A DNA stretch of 11,614 nt. Source: Nitrospiraceae bacterium. Its GTDB lineage: Bacteria; Nitrospirota; Thermodesulfovibrionia; Thermodesulfovibrionales; Dissulfurispiraceae. Below, piece by piece: positions 6,232-11,614 of this stretch. The translations under genes and the position numbers were made by a program. Every line of letters begins with the position of its first letter. The stretch's first letter is position 1. The notes beneath the pieces were generated by a model. The model saw nothing but the letters and a program-made list of their open reading frames with translations. It was not told the DNA's origin and ran no database searches. The stretch is taken from contig PMYY01000213.1 in the NCBI GenBank assembly GCA_003170655.1, forward strand, positions 2,737-14,350, written 5' to 3'.

Positions 6232-8373
6232 ATGGAAAAGAAATATGCACTTTATATATGCACGGGTTGCTCCATCGGGGAATCCGTAAATGTAGAAAAA
6301 ATGTCCACTTTGGCGAAGAATGCTCTTAAGGTTCCGGTTATAAAAAGCCACTTCGCACTCTGCGGTAAAGAAGGAGTCGATCTCATAAAGAACGACATCG
6401 CGACAGAGGGCGTCAATACGCTGATTCTGGCGGCATGCTCTGCACGGGTTAAATTCGAAGAGTTCGATTTCCCGGGCTGCATAGTCGAGCGTTCACCTAT
6501 CCGCGAGCTTGCAGTATGGACGCAGGAACCCAATTCACCCCAGGCCCAGATGGCTGCAGAAGATTACATGAGGATGTCGGTTGTAAAGGCCCAAAAGGGA
6601 GACCTTCCGGAGGCTAACAAAGTAGAGACTGTCAAATCGATACTCGTTATCGGCGGCGGTATCTCGGGCATGAAAGCGGCTCTTGAGGCCGCTAATTACG
6701 GATCTCAGGTAGTCCTGGTCGAGAAAGAAGCCAAGCTCGGCGGGTTCGCGAATTCGCTCTACAAAAAGATACCGACCTCGGAATATTACAAGGAACCTCT
6801 CATAGTAGATACCGATATCGAGTCTACTATCAAAGCGGTAGAATCAAATCCCAATATTAAAGTTTACAAATCCTCCAAGGTCGAAAAGTCAGACGGAATG
6901 CCCGGAGCATTCGACGTCACGATCTCTACGGGTGAAACTTCCGAGACCATAAAGATCGGATCAATAGTTCTTGCAGCCGGCTGGAAACCCTATGATGCAA
7001 AGAAGCTCGGGCACCTCGGATACGGCAAGCTCAAGAATGTCGTTACCAATATCCAGTTCGAAGAGATCGCAAAGAAGGGCAAGATCCTGAGGCCCTCTGA
7101 CCACAGGCCGGCAAAGAAGGTAGCATTCATTCAGTGTGCCGGACAGAGAGACGCTAATCACCTTCCCTATTGTTCAGCCATGTGCTGCGCAACGGCCCTC
7201 AAACAGGCTAAGTACGTACGGCAGGACGAGGATGCGGTAGCGATGATCCTCTATAAAGATATAAGGACCCCGGGAAGACTTGAATACTATTACAAGGAAG
7301 CGCAGAACGATCCGGGCGTCATGCTGACCAAGTGCGAAGTCAAAGGCGTAACCGAAGCTGCCTATGACAACGTCTATATCGAGATGAAGGACTCCCTGCT
7401 GGGCGATGTCACCGTCGAGGCCGATCTCGTGGTGCTGGCGACCGGCATGGTTCCAGCCACCCTCGAAGATCCTGTGCTGAACCTCGGCTATCGTCAGGGA
7501 CCTGGCCTTCCCGATCTGGATCTGTTTAACGGCTTTGCGGATTCGAACTTTATTTGCTTCCAGTACGAGACCCGCAGGACCGGGATTTTTGCTGCAGGTG
7601 CCGTACGTCAGCCGATGAATATGTCCGAAGCCCAGGAAGACGCTACAGGCGCGGCACTCAAGGCTATACAGTCCAACGAGCACTCAGCTGTAGGCATGGC
7701 CGTCCATCCCAGGGCGTGGGATGTTACCTTCCCTGATGCCTTCATGACCAAGTGCACATCCTGCAAGCGCTGTACTGAAGAGTGTCCGTTCGGCGCAATC
7801 GACGAAGATGAAAAAGGTACTCCTTTTTACAAGATCGGCCGTTGCCGCAGGTGCGGAACATGTATGGGTGCCTGCCCTGAAAGGATCGTATCCTTCAAGG
7901 ACTTCCATGTCGATATGATCGGCTCGATGCTGAAAGGCGTTTCCGTCCCCGATGATGAAGATCAGCCGAGGATCATCGTACTTTGCTGCGAAAACGACGC
8001 CTATCCGGCCATCGATACTGTTGCCCTTCAGCACATGAAGATAGATCCAGCGGTGAGGTTCATACAGCTCAGGTGCCTGGGTTCGGTCAACCTGGTCTGG
8101 ATCGCAGACGCCTTCTCGCGCGGTATCGACGGAATCATGATGCTAGGATGCAAGTACGGCGACAACTACCAGTGCCACATGGTAAAGGGGAGCGAGCTGG
8201 CCAATTACCGTCTAAGCAAGGTCAAAGAGACACTCGACAAGCTGCAGCTCGAAGCAGAAAGGGTCGGGTTGGTACAGATTGCTATCGACGACTACGGCAA
8301 TTTACCGAAAATTATTACTGACTTTGTGGATAGGATTAAGGAAATCGGACCGAATCCATTCAAAGGTTTCTAG
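6232..8373 (+). CDS. qmoB: Quinone-interacting membrane-bound oxidoreductase subunit B (HdrA plus MvhD fusion)
   Basis: A 713-residue flavoprotein subunit of Qmo. Domains in order: an N-terminal HdrA-type cysteine domain with C10, C13, C44 and C69; a Rossmann FAD domain with GGGISG at 141-146; the CAGQRD motif (C302) followed by C314, C318, C319; two ferredoxin-type [4Fe-4S] motifs, C508-x2-C511-x2-C514-x3-CP and C538-x2-C541-x2-C544-x3-CP; and a C-terminal MvhD/FlpD-like domain from about 575 with C585/C586, C615, C640 and C648, the pattern linked to a [2Fe-2S] site. HdrA fused to MvhD is the known QmoB architecture. It is a cytoplasmic subunit attached to QmoC and likely meets AprBA. AGGGGAGG at 6215-6222 precedes the ATG. 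The stop codon TAG overlaps the qmoC ribosome binding site. Confidence 0.96.
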   Translation: MEKKYALYICTGCSIGESVNVEKMSTLAKNALKVPVIKSHFALCGKEGVDLIKNDIATEGVNTLILAACSARVKFEEFDFPGCIVERSPIRELAVWTQEPNSPQAQMAAEDYMRMSVVKAQKGDLPEANKVETVKSILVIGGGISGMKAALEAANYGSQVVLVEKEAKLGGFANSLYKKIPTSEYYKEPLIVDTDIESTIKAVESNPNIKVYKSSKVEKSDGMPGAFDVTISTGETSETIKIGSIVLAAGWKPYDAKKLGHLGYGKLKNVVTNIQFEEIAKKGKILRPSDHRPAKKVAFIQCAGQRDANHLPYCSAMCCATALKQAKYVRQDEDAVAMILYKDIRTPGRLEYYYKEAQNDPGVMLTKCEVKGVTEAAYDNVYIEMKDSLLGDVTVEADLVVLATGMVPATLEDPVLNLGYRQGPGLPDLDLFNGFADSNFICFQYETRRTGIFAAGAVRQPMNMSEAQEDATGAALKAIQSNEHSAVGMAVHPRAWDVTFPDAFMTKCTSCKRCTEECPFGAIDEDEKGTPFYKIGRCRRCGTCMGACPERIVSFKDFHVDMIGSMLKGVSVPDDEDQPRIIVLCCENDAYPAIDTVALQHMKIDPAVRFIQLRCLGSVNLVWIADAFSRGIDGIMMLGCKYGDNYQCHMVKGSELANYRLSKVKETLDKLQLEAERVGLVQIAIDDYGNLPKIITDFVDRIKEIGPNPFKGF

Positions 8374-8378
8374 GAGGG
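8372..8378 (+). promoter_or_regulatory. Ribosome binding site that fixes the qmoC start
   Basis: AGGAGGG overlaps the qmoB stop codon (8371-8373) and stands 8 bases before the ATG at 8387. An open frame extends upstream to 8279 inside qmoB, but that part is the shadow of qmoB in another frame. Confidence 0.85.
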
Positions 8379-8386
8379 ATAGATAT

Positions 8387-9511
8387 ATGGCTGAACAGAT
8401 AGTAAGTCCCGATCTGAATTTTGTCAAAGAGGTAATCGCTGCCGGTGCGGATTCACTGAAGAAGTGCTATCAGTGCTCCACCTGCACAGTGGTCTGCGAG
8501 GTCACCCCGAACAATAAGCCCTTCCCGCGCAAGGAAATGCTCTATGCGCAGTGGGGAATGAAGGACCAGCTTATAACAAACCCGGACATTTGGCTCTGCC
8601 ATCAATGCAGCGACTGCACTGCCTTCTGTCCGAGAGGCGCCAAGCCCGGCGAAGTGCTCGGTGCGGTTAGAAAGGTGACGATAAAGGAGTATTCGGGACC
8701 GCGTTTCATGGCAGAACTGACATCAAACCCAAAGTATGCGCTCCTGCTCTTCGCTATTCCCGTTGCGATCTTCCTTGTGATTCTTGGCGCAATAGGGCAT
8801 CTCGATCTGACAGCGATATCGCTGAACGAGAACGGCGTTATAGCTTTCCCCGAGTTCATCCCAGATATCTACGTAGACATGATTATGGTTCCGACAGCTG
8901 GATTTGCAGCGCTCGTCTTCCTTCTTGCCATCACCAAATATTGGTCAGCGATGGCGGCAAGCGCTGGCGGAGTCGGCGGTGGTGATATTGTCAACAGCAT
9001 CACCGGCACTCTGATCGACATTTTTTCGCACAAGAAATTCAGCGCCTGTGGCGTAGCCAAAGACAGGAAGGTTTCTCATCTGCTCGTATTTTATTCCTTT
9101 ATAGGCTTGGCGATCACAACATCCCTCGGAGTGTTCTACGTCTACGGACTGAAGTGGGAGATGCCGTATCCGCAGACCAATATACTCAAGCTCATCGGCA
9201 ATGCAAGCGCCGTAGGCCTTCTCGTCGGTATGACCTACATGATAACGAACCGCATGAAGAACCAGGCAAAGGCCGGGCTCGGCAGTTATTTCGATTGGCT
9301 TTTGATTGTCATTATCTTTGGCACGTGCGTTACAGGTATACTAGCCGAAGTGATAAGGTTGGCGAAACTTCCTGTCCCGGCTTATATAACATATTTCGCG
9401 CATCTGGTCTTTATCTTCGTCCTGTTCGCATATGCACCATTTTCGAAGATGGCCCATATGGTGTACCGGACTACGGCAATGGTCTTCGCGCGCCACATTC
9501 AGAGAGATTAA
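8387..9511 (+). CDS. qmoC: Quinone-interacting membrane-bound oxidoreductase subunit C (HdrC-HdrE-like fusion)
   Basis: A 374-residue membrane subunit of Qmo. The N-terminal part is HdrC-like and cytoplasmic, with two [4Fe-4S] motifs: C27-x2-C30-x2-C33-x3-C37 and C71-x2-C74-x2-C77-x3-CP. The C-terminal part is HdrE/NarI-like, with about six hydrophobic helices near residues 117-137, 162-188, 231-251, 268-287, 303-325 and 336-352. Histidines at or near helix ends (H138, H231, H339, H357) are candidates for b-heme ligands; known QmoC carries two b hemes. The role is electron exchange with the menaquinone pool, relayed through QmoA/B to AprBA. The ATG is chosen by its ribosome binding site and the family-like N-terminus. 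It is the last gene of the qmo unit, and 160 bases separate it from hppA. Confidence 0.95.
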   Translation: MAEQIVSPDLNFVKEVIAAGADSLKKCYQCSTCTVVCEVTPNNKPFPRKEMLYAQWGMKDQLITNPDIWLCHQCSDCTAFCPRGAKPGEVLGAVRKVTIKEYSGPRFMAELTSNPKYALLLFAIPVAIFLVILGAIGHLDLTAISLNENGVIAFPEFIPDIYVDMIMVPTAGFAALVFLLAITKYWSAMAASAGGVGGGDIVNSITGTLIDIFSHKKFSACGVAKDRKVSHLLVFYSFIGLAITTSLGVFYVYGLKWEMPYPQTNILKLIGNASAVGLLVGMTYMITNRMKNQAKAGLGSYFDWLLIVIIFGTCVTGILAEVIRLAKLPVPAYITYFAHLVFIFVLFAYAPFSKMAHMVYRTTAMVFARHIQRD

Positions 9512-9576
9512 CAGGTTTGCGAGGTTGCGCAGATTCCGTATGAATGGTTATCCTTGCGGGGGAGCTAAAGTTTATC

Positions 9577-9597
9577 AAAGGAGGTGAAAGGAGGGGG
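9577..9597 (+). repeat. Tandem Shine-Dalgarno-like polypurine repeat upstream of hppA
   Basis: AAAGGAGGTG (9577-9586) is followed directly by AAAGGAGGGG (9587-9596), so a ten-base unit is repeated with one change. Each could pair with the 16S 3' end. No start codon stands 5-12 bases after the second copy, and GTG at 9584 would give only 12 codons. The real hppA site is a third copy at 9653-9660. Function unknown; see findings. Confidence 0.45.
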
Positions 9598-9608
9598 ACG
9601 GGAAAGAG

Positions 9609-9637
9609 TTCACATCAGCTGAAGGCGTTCTTAAATT
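9609..9637 (+). promoter_or_regulatory. Candidate sigma70-type promoter for hppA
   Basis: TTCACA (9609-9614, 5 of 6 to TTGACA), a 17-base spacer and TAAATT (9632-9637, 4 of 6 to TATAAT) lie just before hppA. A start near 9644 would leave a leader of about 28 bases holding the AAAGGAGG site. No intrinsic terminator separates qmoC from hppA, so read-through from qmo is also possible. Confidence 0.45.
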
Positions 9638-9652
9638 TATTAACAAAGAATT

Positions 9653-9660
9653 AAAGGAGG
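9653..9660 (+). promoter_or_regulatory. Ribosome binding site of hppA
   Basis: AAAGGAGG stands 11 bases before the ATG at 9672, a slightly long spacing. No other in-frame start lies nearer, and the ATG gives a normal hydrophobic N-terminus (MTPILIFALICGALG). Confidence 0.75.
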
Positions 9661-9671
9661 AAAAAGAAGGG

Positions 9672-11614
9672 ATGACACCAATACTTATTTTTGCCCTTAT
9701 TTGCGGTGCACTAGGAATTGTTTATTCATTTGTCACCAAGGCTTGGGTAGCAAGTCAGCCGACCGGATCTCAGAAAATGATCGAGATCTCCGATGCAGTC
9801 AAGGAAGGCGCACAAGCGTTCCTTGCCAGAGAGTACAAGACAGTAGCAATAGTTGCCGTTGTCATGTTTGTTCTTCTCTTTGTTTCACTTGGCATGTGGA
9901 CAGCACTTGGATTCATTATTGGCACTGCCGGCTCCGCGTTTGCAGGATACTTCGGCATGGTAGTTTGCGTTATGTCGAACGTACGCACCGCTGAAGCTGC
10001 CAAGAAAGGACTTGGGCCAGCTCTTTCGGTCGCATTCAAGGGCGGTTCTGTCACCGGGGTTATGGTCGTTGGCCTCGCCCTGCTCGGCCTCGCCATTTTT
10101 TATATGGTTGCCAAAGCTTCAGTTGACGTTGAAACAGCGTTCCACGCACTTATCGGCCTGGGCTTCGGCTGCTCACTCATGTCGGTCTTTGCTCGTATCG
10201 CAGGTGGTATCTACACCAAGGCTGCTGACGTCGGCGCCGACCTCGTCGGTAAAGTTGAAGCCGGAATTCCGGAAGACGATCCACGCAACCCTGCAGTTAT
10301 TGCCGACAACGTTGGTGACAACGTTGGTGACTGCGCTGGTATGGCAGCTGACTTGTATGAAACCTATACTGTTACCCTTGTTGCAGCAATGCTGCTCGCA
10401 AAGACCGTCTTTGGCGCAGCAAGTCTTTGGGTAGAGTTCCCGATGATGCTCGGCGGCATCTCAATTATCGCCTCCATTATCGGCACCTACGCAGTCAGAA
10501 TGGGCAAGAACAGCGAATACATCATGGGCGCTCTATACAAGGGATTGGCGGTTGCCGGTGTCCTTGCAGCTATCGTGTTCTATTTCGCAACGACATGGTT
10601 CTTCACGCTCCTGCCGGCATCGGAACAGGTGATGACCGTCAGCAGCGTATTCTTCACAGCAGTTATCGGTCTCGTCCTCACCGGTCTTATCGTCTGGATC
10701 ACTGAGTACTACACCGCGAAGGACTACCGTCCAGTACAGATTATTGCCAAAGCCAGCCTCACCGGCCACGGTACTAACGTTATTGCCGGTCTCGCCATGA
10801 GTATGGAAGCGACTGCGCTTCCTGCCCTGACGATCGTAGCCTCCATCCTCGGTGCCTACTACCTCGGCGGCGGTTTTTCCGGTAACCCGGGTGTCGGCCT
10901 TTTTGCAATAGCACTTTCTGCGGTCTCGATGCTTTCGATGACTGGTATTGTTGTTGCGATTGACTCCTATGGTCCGATCACGGACAACGCAGGCGGTATT
11001 GCTGAAATGGCACACCTTCCGGAAAGCGTTCGTGCAATCACAGACCCGCTTGACGCAGTCGGCAACACCACCAAGGCTGTTACGAAGGGTTATGCTATCG
11101 GCTCTGCAGCTCTTGCAGCGCTCGTTCTGTTTGCTGAGTATTCACGTTCATTTCCAGTGGGCTCAATAACATTCGATCTGTCGAACCCGATGATCATCGC
11201 AGGTCTCTTCCTCGGCGGCCTTATCCCGTACTATTACGGCGGCCTGCTCATGCTGGCGGTAGGTAGAGCCGCGGGTGGCGTTGTTGTCGAAGTCCGCAGA
11301 CAGTTCCGCGAGATTCCGGGCATTATGGAAGGCACCGGAAAGCCGGAATACGGAAAGTGCGTTGATATCGTAACGAAGTCAGCCATCAAGGAAATGATGT
11401 TGCCCGCCCTGATTCCGGTTTTAGCACCGATCCTGGTCGGCTTTGTCCTCGGCAGGGAAGCACTTGGCGGTATGCTCATCGGCTGTATCCTTACCGGTCT
11501 CTTCCAGGCCATTGCCATGACAAGCGGCGGCGGCGCGTGGGACAACGGCAAGAAAGCCTTTGAAGATGGCGTCACGGATGATAAGGGCGTCATGCATAAG
11601 AAAGGCAGCGACGG
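9672..11614 (+). CDS. hppA: Membrane-bound proton-pumping pyrophosphatase, K+-independent type (3' end missing)
   Basis: The frame stays open from the ATG to the window edge, giving 647 full codons; about 50-60 C-terminal residues are probably missing. It is an integral membrane H+-PPase that hydrolyses PPi to two phosphates and pumps protons. The PPi/Mg site is clear: DVGADLVGKVE at 186-196, then E201-D202-D203 and a DNVGDNVGD stretch at 212-220. Further acidic motifs are TDNAGGIAEM at 437-446 and AWDN at 622-625. GNTTKAVTKG at 464-473 has Lys (K468) and Thr (T471) at the two positions that in K+-dependent enzymes are Ala and Gly, so this is the K+-independent class, which is known to pump protons rather than sodium. 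Many hydrophobic helices alternate with these loops. Next to sat, it would remove PPi and keep part of its energy. Arginine codons are mixed CGN and AGR. Confidence 0.96.
   Translation, partial: MTPILIFALICGALGIVYSFVTKAWVASQPTGSQKMIEISDAVKEGAQAFLAREYKTVAIVAVVMFVLLFVSLGMWTALGFIIGTAGSAFAGYFGMVVCVMSNVRTAEAAKKGLGPALSVAFKGGSVTGVMVVGLALLGLAIFYMVAKASVDVETAFHALIGLGFGCSLMSVFARIAGGIYTKAADVGADLVGKVEAGIPEDDPRNPAVIADNVGDNVGDCAGMAADLYETYTVTLVAAMLLAKTVFGAASLWVEFPMMLGGISIIASIIGTYAVRMGKNSEYIMGALYKGLAVAGVLAAIVFYFATTWFFTLLPASEQVMTVSSVFFTAVIGLVLTGLIVWITEYYTAKDYRPVQIIAKASLTGHGTNVIAGLAMSMEATALPALTIVASILGAYYLGGGFSGNPGVGLFAIALSAVSMLSMTGIVVAIDSYGPITDNAGGIAEMAHLPESVRAITDPLDAVGNTTKAVTKGYAIGSAALAALVLFAEYSRSFPVGSITFDLSNPMIIAGLFLGGLIPYYYGGLLMLAVGRAAGGVVVEVRRQFREIPGIMEGTGKPEYGKCVDIVTKSAIKEMMLPALIPVLAPILVGFVLGREALGGMLIGCILTGLFQAIAMTSGGGAWDNGKKAFEDGVTDDKGVMHKKGSD

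Noticed and set aside
10306..10331. Direct repeat GTTGGTGACAAC in hppA
   Set aside because: It encodes the conserved DNVGDNVGD pyrophosphate-binding motif and is a protein feature, not a DNA repeat element.
1..11614. Mobile elements, CRISPR arrays, tRNA or rRNA genes
   Set aside because: No transposase, integrase, regularly spaced repeats, cloverleaf or rRNA sequence was seen; the window is filled by metabolic genes on one strand.

Overview
The window carries the core of the dissimilatory sulfate pathway, with all genes on the + strand. In order they are: the 3' end of an rdgB/HAM1-type nucleotide pyrophosphatase gene, adk, sat, aprB, aprA, qmoA, qmoB, qmoC, and a 3'-truncated hppA (membrane pyrophosphatase) that runs off the right edge. 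This gene set is typical of anaerobic sulfate reducers that use the AprBA-QmoABC route. The protein style (zinc-type Adk, QmoB with a fused MvhD-like domain, AprA and AprB close to the classical sulfate-reducer type) fits Desulfobacterota or a similar lineage such as sulfate-reducing Nitrospirota. The exact taxon cannot be read from the sequence, nor can the direction of the pathway (reductive or oxidative).

Layout: 1-156 rdgB end; 157-279 AT-rich gap with a candidate promoter; 280-927 adk; 983-2182 sat; 2183-2412 a 230-base gap that starts with an in-frame remnant of the Sat C-terminus and then holds two hairpins and an orphan Shine-Dalgarno-like sequence; 2413-4827 aprBA, 15 bases apart; a strong intrinsic terminator at 4838-4864; a second hairpin at 4889-4912; 4978-9511 qmoABC, tightly packed; 9512-9671 a gap with tandem orphan Shine-Dalgarno-like sequences and a good candidate promoter; 9672-11614 hppA, incomplete. 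No gap exceeds 230 bases.

How the genes work together: Sat activates sulfate with ATP to give APS and pyrophosphate. HppA hydrolyses the pyrophosphate and should conserve the energy as a proton gradient. AprBA reduces APS to sulfite and AMP, taking electrons that QmoABC is believed to pass from the menaquinone pool. Adk converts the AMP plus ATP to two ADP. The locus therefore encodes not only the redox steps but also enzymes that deal with both by-products of sulfate activation, PPi and AMP.

I do not see an undescribed gene system. The points most worth a second look are the in-frame stop that appears to cut off the last ~18 residues of Sat, the structured sat-aprB leader, the orphan full-length anti-SD complements ahead of aprB and hppA, the sharp arginine-codon contrast between sat and aprBA, and an oddly spaced second cysteine quartet in QmoA.
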